Assembly (NCBI GenBank): GCA_007258455.2
Contig: VDFB02270651.1
Coordinates: 488,292,905 to 488,356,904, forward strand
DNA from: Sequoia sempervirens
Taxonomy: Eukaryota > Streptophyta > Pinopsida > Cupressales > Cupressaceae
Reading direction: 5' to 3'
Length of the DNA: 64,000 bases
Shown here: positions 43,371 to 53,786 of the stretch, in pieces
Layout of the letters: each line of letters begins with the position of its first letter
Numbering within the stretch: the stretch's first letter is position 1
The notes under the pieces: model-generated
The model's input: the letters and a program-made list of their open reading frames with translations, nothing else
Told to the model about the DNA's origin: nothing
The model's database searches: none
Made by a program: the position numbers and the translations under genes

Positions 43371-43690
43371 TCAATAAATATATAATATATACTATGTATT
43401 AAATATATTATATAATATATACAATATATATTACATAATATTAATATAATATTTCATATTTCATATAATATAATATAATATATATATATATATATTATGT
43501 ATATTAATATAATAATATATAATATATAATATAATAATACTTAATATATAATATATAATATACTATATAATATATTATATATAATACATATTATACTACA
43601 TAATATTATATATTATAAATATATGTATTATAAATACATAATACATATTATATAATATTATGTATTATAAATAATATAACAAAATATTAC
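43371..43690. repeat. AT-rich TATAATATA simple repeat
   Basis: Over 300 bp of TATAATATAT/ATTATATA permutations, almost free of G and C. It is followed by a degenerate 22-bp repeat (AATGGATATTTGTTTA type, to about 43760). Confidence 0.9.
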
Positions 43691-43885
43691 TAACAGATAT
43701 TTGTTTAATAACGAATATCTGTCTAATAATGGATATTAGTTTAGCAATGGATATTTGTTTTGAAAAAAAAAAGGGATAGCTATTTTGGTTTGGTATTACC
43801 AAATCAAAATGGGTATTGGCTCGATTTCCTGACCTAGAAAGTGAACCCAAAAAAATGTTTTTGAAATTTTGATTAGTTTTTTGAA

Positions 43886-44639
43886 GTTCGCCCTTGTGGT
43901 CGACAACTTTTTTTGACCCAAATTTCATCAAACGAAAAGGGTTTATAGAAAAAATTGTTGAAGCTTTCCACTAATATAACTTTTTCCTCATTTTGAATTA
44001 ATAAATAACTATTATTTATTTCTACCTACATTACGTCTAAAGTCCTGATTGATAGGCTGATTGAAAAACTTCTATAACTTTCAAACTACTTAATATTTTT
44101 TGAATTGACAAGATGCACCATATTCTATGCTTTGCATACTATAGGATAAAAATAAATAAAAATGAATTTCATAGTCTTTTGACTAAGTTATTGTGGTCAC
44201 ACATAGATGTTTTAATAATTCTAAACATTTCTAATAAAAAAATCATAACTAATTATTTACGTGGAAAAAAAATATTAAATTTTTTTTGTCACATTCAGGC
44301 ATGTGTCATCTACTTATAATGAAAAATTCAAAAAAATAATTATGTTTTTCTTGTACTTAGGGTGGCCATGCATACACCTGCTTCTTATCTTTTTCCTAAA
44401 AATTTAGTACCATTGCATTGAAATTTCAAATTTTCTAAAAATAACTTTACTTTTTTCCAAAAAAGTACTAGTATCCTAGAAACTACATTCAATTTGCTAC
44501 AAATTTTATTCTTACATATTTTTCAAATTATGTTAATAAGCTATTCAAAATTTTATGTCAAGTTTCCTAAATCTAATTTTTTGAATTTTCATTGCCACTT
44601 AGAGGCCTAGTTTGGACCCCCATGATCCTGCACTGACCC
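43886..44639. mobile_element. TIR transposon, copy 2 (left end unclear)
   Basis: From TCGACAACTTTTTTTGACCC onward this follows copy 1 and copy 3, including CTAAAGTCCTGATTGATAGGCTGATTGAAAAA, and ends CATGATCCTGCACTGACCCA. The left end does not match the other copies (43760-43885 differs), so it is truncated or rearranged. It abuts the LINE remnant on the right. Confidence 0.65.
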
Positions 44640-46020
44640 ATACCATTCAAGGCAACATCCAACTCTTCAATGGTGAGCAAGAAGTCTAAGTAAATTTCTT
44701 GTTCAAGACTAATCTTTCTAAGAGTGCAAGTTCCAATCATATTTTCAATTATGTCTTATAGTTGATCTCCTCGAGTAGGATCAATAAGATTTAATATCAT
44801 TAGGATTTTCAATCTTGTGGCCCTCTTGGTCATGTATAAACATTATTATTTCTTTAGAATGTGTGTTCTTGGGATAAATAAAGAAAAATATTCCCTTGTC
44901 TCCTTCTTTCATCGAATCTAGCCTAGCCCTTAATTGTGCTCCTCGACCTTGATAAAATTCAAATCTTTTGAGTTTTGTTTCAGCAACAATAACAATGTGT
45001 TGAAGCTTGAGATATTAGTTGGTACATAATTTAAAAGAGCACTACTTTTTTCCAATTGATATCTTAATACTTTTCCATTATTGATATAATCTAGCCAATT
45101 TTTTCCCATATAATCTTAGGAAAGTAGAGCAATGTATAATAGCATCATTCCACCATTTTAACTAGTTTTCATTTTGTTAAGGTTTGGAGCATCATTCTAA
45201 ATGGAAATCAGAGAAGCAAGGAAATTTGGTTGGTTAAGGTTGGGTGTTTTGAGCTTGAAGGGAAAACTAGTGGTGTGAGATAGGCAAGGAGAAAGATAAT
45301 AGGACAACAAAATTGGAAGGTAGTTTGAGAGAGAGGTAGCAACAAAAAATTTAATAAGTGTTATATGAAGAGAGGGCAATGGATAGAGAATAAACTATAT
45401 AAAGTAGGTTGAGATGTCTAAGATTTCTTAATTCACCTTCTCATGTGTTAGACCATGTAAACCAATGATGAGAATGAGAATCATTTTTATCATAAATGGG
45501 ATAAAAAACTCTCATGGTATCCTTAGTTAAGATCCAAGTGTCATATTCTTTTTAGGAAAGCTTAAGTGGATTTTACCAACTTCTGTCCTATTGGTTTTCC
45601 ACCATGTTAAAGTCACCTCCCCAAACCCATTCAATTGTGAAAGGTTATTTACCATCCAATTCCATAATTTAATTTGAGAAGAGGAGTCATTGGGGGCATA
45701 TATGGAGCAAAGGCCAATGGATCTTCGTTTGATAAGTAGTAAAAACCAAACACAATTGTTATTGGAGTCAATTCTTGAAGAAACATCATTTTTTTCTAAC
45801 CAAGGTGCAACTCCTAACACTACACCCTAACTTCCCTCACTATGAATCGTGGATTTAAAGATACCATATTTCCATATGGATTGAAGGGTAAGTTGGATGC
45901 GAGTTTCTGCTATTTATACTTCTTGTAGGAAAATTACATTTGGCCCATGTATAACATTTGTAGAGATTCCTTAAGATGTAATTTTCTTGAGGGGATAGAT
46001 AAGCCCTTAACATTCCATGA
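44640..46020 (-). pseudogene. L1-type LINE ORF2: endonuclease and RT start
   Basis: The reading starts with WNVKGLSIP near 46015 (the SWNxRGL motif), then PNVIFLQEV (Glu of the FLQE motif), GVVLGVAPWLEKN, GLCSIYAPNDSSSQIKLWNWM and FTWSNT, the order of the APE endonuclease of plant L1 elements. Further left come a KLKTPNLNQPNFLASLIS block and RLDSMKEGDKGIFFF and finally DFLLTIEELDVALNGM, the segment preceding RT. It stops at 44640, where copy 2 of the TIR transposon begins. RT proper is missing. Stops and frameshifts are frequent. Confidence 0.75.
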
Positions 46021-47100
46021 AAGAAAAAAGCTTCATTATATTTTGGTAAGGGAATCCATTTCCTCTGAATCTAGAACTTTAAATAAATTCTCCTATAAAG
46101 AGTCTTGTTGTTGTAGTGGAATTAAAGCTCTGGAGAGGTCCTCAATAGAGGATCTAGATATTTCCTTGAGAGGGCTTGGAGAGGGAGATCTAGCTCTAGG
46201 AGCAACTAATTGGTTCCCAAAGTTATGTAGATTTGAGATTTCCTTTATTTTTTAACCATCCTCCATCCTTCCTCAAGGATGGCCTCCTTCAAGGAAGAAG
46301 GTTTAATTGAATGAGAATTAAGAGAAGGGGAGAGGGGAGATGATTGGAGAGGATTTTCCATAGGAAAATAGTGACAAGCAAGGGAAAATGAAATAGGTCT
46401 TACAAGAGGAGAAATGGATGGAGAGGGAGAATGGGAATAACACCTTGTGGGGATATTTTAGGAGGGGGATAAATAGGATCATCGAAAGGATCATGAATTG
46501 AATAAGGGGATTTGGAAGAAGGGATGTTTTGAGTTTGGGTTTATGAACTAGGAAATATCTAATTAGATGATGCTTTTGGTAGTAAAAGAAAGCATTAGGT
46601 TTGTTAAGGTAGGAAATGGGTTGAGAGAAGCTAAAGCCTAGTCCAACAAGTTGAAGTGAATGAGGTAGTGATTAGTTTAGTTCAAATTCAATACAAGCCC
46701 TAAGGTGAACATGAAGACTTGAAAATTTATCTGCATTTCTCTCATGCCATAATATTTTTCCTAATTGGGTTGCTATGTCTTTGAGAAACTATTTGAAAGC
46801 TAAATTGAGGAAGGGGAATTCTATCCACATTAGGTAACGAGACATGGAAGATCCCTCTAGGTGATAGTAAAAATCCAGTGCTTGTAAATAACATATTTGA
46901 CCACATATAATCAAGGAAACCATAATTTAGTGTTGCCTAAGCATGATCAATTAAATAAAATGTGTAAGAAGTGTACCCTTTTCCCAAGATGCTAATAGAT
47001 TCTATTATCCAACCCTTATTTTTCTAATGTGTTTTAACCCATTTATAGAAATCTTGCTCAAAAGAAACTCCTCGAAGGAAAAATAAAATAATTGTTCTTT
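46021..47100 (-). pseudogene. LINE ORF1 remnant
   Basis: A gag-like ORF1 (nucleic-acid-binding protein of the LINE) is suggested by GSSMSRYLMWIEFPFLNLAFK, FLKDIATQLGKILWHERNADKF and RACIEFEL near 46700-46870, resembling the DUF4283-type domain at the N-terminus of plant L1 ORF1. The following Ser/Pro-rich region (to 46260) is degraded. It is in tandem with and upstream of ORF2 on the same strand. Frames are broken throughout. Confidence 0.5.
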
Positions 47101-47371
47101 TCTACACAGAAAGGGGATTCACTACTCACAATGTTGGAAAAATGAAGAAGATTGACTATCTCTATAGTTTTTGTGTTGTCATTGATGTCACCATGAATTT
47201 TATTGCAAGCTTAAGGCTATGGTTGATTCAGTATTTTGGTCTAGTATTTGAACTAGTATTTGTGTTGCTCTCTTTGGTATTGTTTTCTACACCCCTCCGC
47301 AGTCAACTGTTACTACTTATAGTTTTGGGAAATTATTTGTAGGTGTCAAGAGCATGTACATCCAAAATATT
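47101..47371. other. Unassigned interval
   Basis: Between LINE ORF1 and TIR copy 3. A 66-codon hydrophobic frame on the plus strand (LRLWLIQYFGLVFELVFVLLS) is present but not recognised. Confidence 0.3.
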
Positions 47372-48171
47372 GGGTATGTGCAAGATCATGATGGGCCAAA
47401 AAGTGGCAATATGATGGGTATTTATAGGGTATGTGGCTGAAAACTTTTTTTTAACCCAAAATTGATGAAATGAAAAGGGTTTTTAAAGGAGATTCTCGTC
47501 TTTCCACCAATATAAATTATGCTTTACTTTGAATTTAATAAATAATTATTATTCATTTACTATTTGAATTACAACTAAAGTACTGATTGATAGGATGATT
47601 GAAAAAAATCTAGAGCTTTCAAATGGTATCACTTTTTTTGAATCCAAAACATGCATCACATTCTATGCTTCACATACTATAGGATTAAAAAAAGAAAATT
47701 TGAATTTCATGAAGTTTTGACCAAGTTAAGGTGGTCAGACATATAAGTTTTTTATGTTTTTAAAATTTGTAATAAAAAAATCATAATTAATTATTTACTT
47801 GGAAAAAAATTACAAAAAAATATGCATCACATCTGGACATGAGTCCTCTACTTATGTCTAAAATATTATAATTTTTTTTTTATCATTTTATTGTGGTTAG
47901 GGTGGTCAAATAGACACCTACTTCTTATTTTTTCCTCAAATTTAAGTACTACTACATTGAAATTTCAAATTTTCAGCAAATAGGATTTAAAAAATAAAAA
48001 TAAACCAAGTAGTTTAGAAACTACATTCAATTTTCTACAAATTCTATTCTTACATAGTTTTGAAATAATATAACTTATTCAAATTTTTACGTCAAGTTTC
48101 CTAACTCTGATTTTTCTAATTTTTTTGCCACTTAAGGGCCTGTTTTTTCCATGATGATCCTACACATACCC
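47372..48171. mobile_element. TIR transposon, copy 3 (800 bp)
   Basis: The best-preserved ends: GGGTATGTGCAAGATCATG on the left and CATGATGATCCTACACATACCC on the right, with a perfect outer 9 bp (GGGTATGTG/CACATACCC). The interior follows copy 1 closely. No coding frame. A clear target duplication is not visible (flanks AAAATATT and TCTTACGT). Confidence 0.78.
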
Positions 48172-48981
48172 TCTTACGTATTCAGATGCTCGTATGGTGT
48201 ATCGACATTTTAGTGATATTTGAAAAAGTGTTATTAGGTCTATCCTTGGCTAACCTAATGAATGGTGAGTTAGTTTTTTTGTTATGTGGATATATGTGCG
48301 ACCTATCCTAGGTTTGTGCTGACTTGATGTAGTGTGTTGGGAATTTTTTTTGATCACTTGAAGCTGACTATTATTATTTTTGGTAAATATGATGCACATC
48401 TAATTAGGCTGACCTAATTGATGCTTGTGGTTGAGTCAAGTATATATACTAAATAGATTTGAATATTAAATTGATGCAGTTTGTGTTGTTGTGTGACAGT
48501 GTGTGTGATTAATGAGGTAGCAATGAATGTGAAGAAGAGAAAATATAATGAGATATGTTAAGTCAGTATATTGATCATCACTGGAATTGTATCAACACTT
48601 GTTAGGTGCACCATTCTTAGTTCATTTTGGCTGTAAATCCCTCTTTTGTTCTCTAAACCCTTTTGTAGATAGTGAGCCTCCCTGTAAGCAATGAGCTTTT
48701 ATTTCTAGATAGTAAGTCATTTTTGGGCAGTGAGCCTTAATTTTTCTATTCTAGAACAAATATATATTGTGAGTTAATCCTCACCATGGTTTTTCCCTCT
48801 TTGGTTTTTCCACGTAAAATTTAGTGTTCAATGTGATATCTTACTTTCTATTTTGTATCTCTTGGTTATACTTAATAAAATTACAGTGGAATTGTAGAAT
48901 TGATATGTGTTGAAGTTTTAAAATTGAATTTTTGTGACAACTGATTCAACCCCTCTCTCATTTGTCTTGCATCCTTTAACA
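48172..48981 (+). repeat. Copia-type 5' LTR (left edge unknown)
   Basis: The right edge is CTTTAACA at 48981, followed by a PBS. CACCATGGTTTTTCCCTCTTTGGTTTTTCC and CACGTAAAATT words are typical of R-U5 of plant copia LTRs. A TATA-like TATATATA lies at 48441-48448. The left edge is not identified and may be interrupted by TIR copy 3. Confidence 0.65.
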
Positions 48982-48983
48982 AT

Positions 48984-48995
48984 TGGTATCAAAGC
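48984..48995 (+). other. Primer-binding site (initiator tRNA-Met type)
   Basis: TGGTATCAAAGC, two bases after the LTR end, the standard copia configuration. Confidence 0.85.
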
Positions 48996-49051
48996 ATTGG
49001 TTCCTTGGTGAAGAGTTTAACTTCTTGAGGAGGATACTGAAGATTGATTAG

Positions 49052-49913
49052 ATGGATGATAAAGGAGAGCTCTGGACTGCTCTTGAGAATCTTGATAAAG
49101 TGGAAAGAAAAAATAGAGATCTAAAGGAAAATCTTGATGATGTACATGAATGTGTCTGGAAGTTGAAATAACAAATAAAGAAATTCAAGGAAAGACACAT
49201 AGAATAAGTGAGCAGCTAAAACAAGAGATAATTGGACTGAAAGTGTTGGTAGAAGAAAAGAAAAGAAATGAAGAATTTTTTAATACAATAGTACAAAAAA
49301 AAGTTGATGAATGCACTAAACTTGAACAAGAGGTGGTGAACTTGAGGATTGAACTAGAGAAGGAAAATCTTTGTGATAAAAATTTCAAATCTAGCTCCAA
49401 TAAGCTTGAAGAATTGCTTGCAGGCCAGAAATCAAGTAAAGACAAAGTTGGTTTGGGAAATGATCAGGTGAAAGTTCTAAGGAAAATAAAATGAATCGGG
49501 ATAAAGGGAAGCAGAAGAGGAAGTTTGCAACCTGAGACCTCTAGTGAGACAGCTTAATGCACAAGGTAATATCCCTCCTTCAATGGTATTTGTTTTTCCT
49601 ATAACAACTTTGGTCACAAGGCAACAAAATGTAGGAGCAGGATGAATCAAAATCAGTTTCCTGGCTCTTTTTCTAGGCAATGTTTTTCAAGCAATAAGTT
49701 TGACCATAAGGATACTAAATGTAGATCTCCAAAGAGAATGACCAACAAGGTGATAATGAACATATTTCATGGAGGCAAAATGAATCAATCCTTTAATGGC
49801 TACTACTATACTTGCAATAAATTTGGACATAGAGTAAATCAATGTAGGATGAGAGGTTATGAAGGTTAGACTAATAAGAAAAGTGTTGTCTGCTATAACT
49901 ATAATAAACCTGG
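49052..49913 (+). pseudogene. gag: Copia gag, part before the LARD insertion
   Basis: The start ATG at 49052 gives MDDKGELWTALENLDKVERKN. A frameshift near 49145 leads to a coiled-coil-rich stretch (ISEQLKQEIIGLKVLVEEKK, KLEQEVVNLRIELEKENL, SNKLEELLAGQKSSKDKVGLG), typical of the C-terminal half of plant copia gag. After another frameshift come zinc-knuckle-like motifs CFSYNNFGHKATKC, CFSSNKFDHKDTKC and YYYTCNKFGHRVNQC, then CYNYNKPG, cut at 49913. The early capsid part appears to be missing, because the coiled coil follows the start almost at once. Confidence 0.75.
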
Positions 49914-50984
49914 TGTAGTGCCTCTCTGGTTTGGTCATCTTTGGTCTCTGAGTAAGTTAATTTCTAGTGTACTTAGTGGTTTTGTTTAAAATGATTAATA
50001 ACAATTAAGAATTATCTTACTATGTATGTATTTGTGTACCATTAGATAAATAAACAAATAGTATAAAATAAATAAAATAGGTTCTTAAAAGAAATTAAAA
50101 CATGAACTGATTTTAAACATGAGAAGAAATATAAAATTAATTAATGGGACTTTTCAAGATGACAATATAATAGTGATTTTAGTATTTTAAAATTAAGATA
50201 TCAATATTCAAGTATTAGTATTAAAATAATTCTATTAACATTAATAGCAAATAAGATTAATATTTGCTTAATGGATAATCTTGGGGGAATTTATGCTGAG
50301 CAATGATGGCACATTGTCTTAGGTGTTATAACAAGTTTCATTTAATATTTAGCAGTAGTTTGGATCCTAAATGAATTAAGCCTCTGAAAGCTCCTTTTAG
50401 GAAGGCATTTGAGGAAACACGTGGCTGGTCCATGCATTCATATTCGACATGCATATCTGCCAGGGGAGTTGCATGGAGAGGGGGGAAAAATTCCTCTATC
50501 GGTTATGCGGGGGCGGGAGACACTCTGTCAGAGGGGATTCACGCCTGGCCTGTGCATCTACATTCCTCTAAGCTCCCCAATGATTGCACTTCACTTTGAC
50601 GGATGCTCCCACCTTGTTTTCAAAACACCCATTATGGCGCAGGCAGAGTAGGATGCTGGTAAAAGGGCTTGAAAGATATTGTTATATTACAGATACTTAG
50701 TGAATAATTGCTAGGTTTGAATATTTCTTTGCATTGTTCTGTATCTTTGATTAAGTATTGGACAAGTTTACTTTAAATGGTGATGTGCTAATATTGTATA
50801 TTTAAAGCTTTTGATAACTTGCTTAATTTGCGCCTCCAACTGTTAATTTATTTTGCTTGAAAGTTCCTTAAGCCTATCCCTTAAATCTATTTTGTGCGTA
50901 GCCTGCAGTCACTGAGAAACCGTACCTTTGAGGCATTCTGTCATGCTGTTTGCATGCCTTGTGGGGTGTTCACATTCCCCACTC

Positions 50985-51780
50985 AGCCTACCTAAACAAT
51001 GGCAACCTGTAACATTCGCATTACTTGAACATAATAGGCAGCTTAAAGGTTGAGATAACCGGCTGCATTACTTCCATTAATTGCACTTGCTTGAAAGTTT
51101 TTTGTTGTCTATTAGATGAAATATTTTCTTTAGTCATCTCCTATTAATAGATCGAAGTGTTGCCTTGGAAATTGCTTGATTCTCCTCCATACACCTCAGC
51201 TGTGGGTGTTGTTTCACTTCCTCATCTTCACACTGTCGTTAATGAGTATGCAACAACAGCGATTACCTTGGAATTAATGCAGTCACATTTTCAGGCCCTT
51301 ATCCTTAGTAACCACAGTGTTAGCAAGGAACGATGGATAATTTTGTGTTTTGGAGTTTCCAGCCTACAACTGTAAATATTTCCCCTAGTACCATTCCCAA
51401 CCTACTACAGCAGGAACTCTTGAGCATGGAAGTCTGTAGGGGCGCAAATAGCCTTCCTGTTTCTTTTTGCCATCTATCATACCTGCAATGCTTGAAAATA
51501 GAATGTTGTAGAGCTTTAAATAATCTTCTGATACCATTTGCATCCTGTCACAGTCACAACACTTGAACACAGAAGACTTTAGAGGTGTAAAAAAAAAAAA
51601 AAGCCTTCATGATTTCCGTTGGCAATTGGTTACATCTGCAATACTTGAAATTAGAATGTTGTAGAGGTTTAAATAATTTGCCTGTTTTTACTGGCAATCT
51701 GTCATAGTAGTAGCACTTGACTATAGAAGGGTGTAAAAGTTTAAATAACCTCCCAGATTCTCTTGGAAATTTGTGAGCGT
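50985..51780 (+). pseudogene. Captured LRR gene fragment in left LTR
   Basis: Several leucine-rich-repeat-like units are visible in plus-strand frames: SLPVSFCHLSYLQCLKIECCRALNNLLIP (51450-51540), VGNWLHLQYLKLECCRGLNNLPVFTGNL (51620-51700) and HLTIEGCKSLNNLPDSLGNL (51715-51778), with a weaker LNIIGSLKVEITGC upstream (about 51020). The LP-x-SLGNL…L-x-L…C pattern is that of plant NB-LRR disease-resistance proteins. Stops and frameshifts show it is not expressed as such. No NB-ARC motif is seen. Confidence 0.6.
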
Positions 51781-52114
51781 CGATGCTGGGAAAGGCTGTG
51801 AAATTGACTTTATACTTATCAAATTGCGCTTGCTTGAAAGTTTCTTAAGCCTTTTCAAGTTAGTCCATTCTGTGCATATCTTGCAATCATTGCTCCCCTT
51901 TAGATCACATTTATTAGAGGTATTTCTTTTAGATTTTGGCTTCCTCTGTATGTATTATCCCTTCCCTGTGAGTGGTGAGGAAACGTGTTGTGGACTTTTT
52001 AAGTAACCAAAAAAAAAAAAAGCAATAAAACAAAATATTTACCTATATTCAAAAACAAGACGAGTGTAAGAACTCACCCTATGCCACCACGATTCCACTT
52101 CCTTTATACATGGC

Positions 52115-52122
52115 TATATAAA
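52115..52122 (+). promoter_or_regulatory. TATA box of LARD left LTR
   Basis: TATATAAA in TGGCTATATAAAATGC. Preserved at 58946-58953 in the right LTR. Confidence 0.6.
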
Positions 52123-53773
52123 ATGCATTATATACTTAAGTCTCTTAATTCTATTTTTAAAATGGGAGGGGAAGAAAAGTTCATACAAGACAAAAGTAGA
52201 GGGAGAAAGTGGACTTTTTCTTTAATTAAAGAAATTAATTTTAGCAAAGTTCTATAAACTAATTCATGTGTTTTTTTAAAGGAAATTTTAAAATAATCAA
52301 GCTCCCTAGTAAATTCTGTTAATAAAGATATTAGTAAATTAGTAATGTTAATTAAAAGTCTTATTATGCTCCAATGGCTTGTAGATCCCATATGAAGTTG
52401 GTTATTTAGAATAAATATTATTATAATTACTTATATTGATTATGTGCACTTATGTATTAAGGTGTAAAGAACACAAATTAATAAATTATGTAAGTGGTGG
52501 ACTTTTGTGAAATGAGGTAATATTGCCTTTCAAGTTGCTTGATATTAGAAAATTGATTGTTGTCATGTGGATGAAGTTGTGAGTAAGCTAAGAGATCTTC
52601 ATGGAGTTAGTTAGAGTGAACATTTGTGTTGAATTAAAAAGCTTGGTTTTGTTTTGCGTTTGGTCTGTATTAAGTGGTTATTAGCCAAAGTGTAATTGTT
52701 TGGATATCATGTAAGGAGGATATTGAGAATTCCCTTGGATGCTCTAATCGATCATTTATTGTTGGTCATTGTGCTTGATATAGCATTAAATTGATTATGT
52801 TGTCTTGTTTTAGTTTGAAGGTTCCATTATGATATTGCTTCTATTTTTCACTTGTCATTTTGTGAGTTATGAAAATTATAGAGTTGTTTTGTGGTTCCAT
52901 GATGTAAGTCTTCCTTTTAGTGTTAAATTCTAATAGAGGAGACTTTATGCTTTGTCTTTCTGGTAGTCATAATTTGAGATGGTTGGGGAATCCAAGTATT
53001 TACGTACCCTCCAGTTGAGCGTAAACGAATATTGGTGTCATAAAATCCCTGGTTTTATTCTTTGTATGCCTCTAGAAGTGGTCACCTTGTAGGTGATCAA
53101 TGAGATTGATGTATGTTATGTTTTGGTTGACCTTGTTGTTTGGTCTTGCAATTTTTCTACTTGTCTATCTTGGTTGAGGGTCTTTCTTGTCATTTCCTAG
53201 CATGGGGGGTCGACCTTCGGGTCCATGTGGTCGGGTGGAACGTTCTATGCAGCCCATTGGGTTCCCAAGTTGAATTTGTGATGCGAAAGTGGATGCAGAG
53301 CCTCCAGAGCTACTCTTGGTTGAAGACTGATCTTCGCCTTGTACCTTATTCTTCATTGGTTTAATTATTCTTTTACTTGATGTACTCTTTCCGTTGATAT
53401 AAGGGAAGCATTATGTAATGTACTATTGTATCTTTGATGTGTTATATCTATGAAAATATGTCCCATAGTTGTATCATGGAACTATAAATTAAACTTGTAA
53501 TAAAACGATGATTATCTTTTCTACTCTTTTGATCATTAATAGTTGTATGTCATCATTATGTAAACTTGGTTGTTTATTCACTTTCGTTTAATAAAAGTTT
53601 ATGATTCGTAATGACCGTTCTGTGTACCCTAGAGGATGTGAATGAATTTGTAATTGCATAGTTGATTTTCATGTAATGTATGTACATATTCATCGTATGC
53701 AATGTTTCGCTTTTAAAAAAAATTGTACAGTGTTTGTTGTCCTTTGGCGTTCACACGGCGGGGCATTACAGAT

Positions 53774-53786
53774 TGGTATCAGAGCC
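53774..53786 (+). other. Primer-binding site of the LARD-like element
   Basis: TGGTATCAGAGCC, a perfect match to the standard initiator tRNA-Met site, three bases after the LTR. Confidence 0.92.

Larger units (their letters stand above)
49914..53770 (+). repeat. 5' LTR of the LARD-like element
   Basis: A 3857-bp LTR with TATA box at 52115, so U3 is about 2.2 kb. U3 contains LRR-derived sequence (50985-51780), two AAAAAAAAAAAA runs and short frames that recur in the other LTR only because the LTRs are copies. Differences from the right LTR are scattered substitutions and small A-run length changes. Confidence 0.93.

Noticed and set aside
50409..50651. 80-codon frame conserved at 50409 and 57242
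   Set aside because: Conservation is explained by the two LTRs being copies of each other. No domain recognised.
52128..52391. Minus-strand 87-codon frame present in both LARD LTRs
   Set aside because: Again a duplicate because of LTR identity, AT-rich and without motif.
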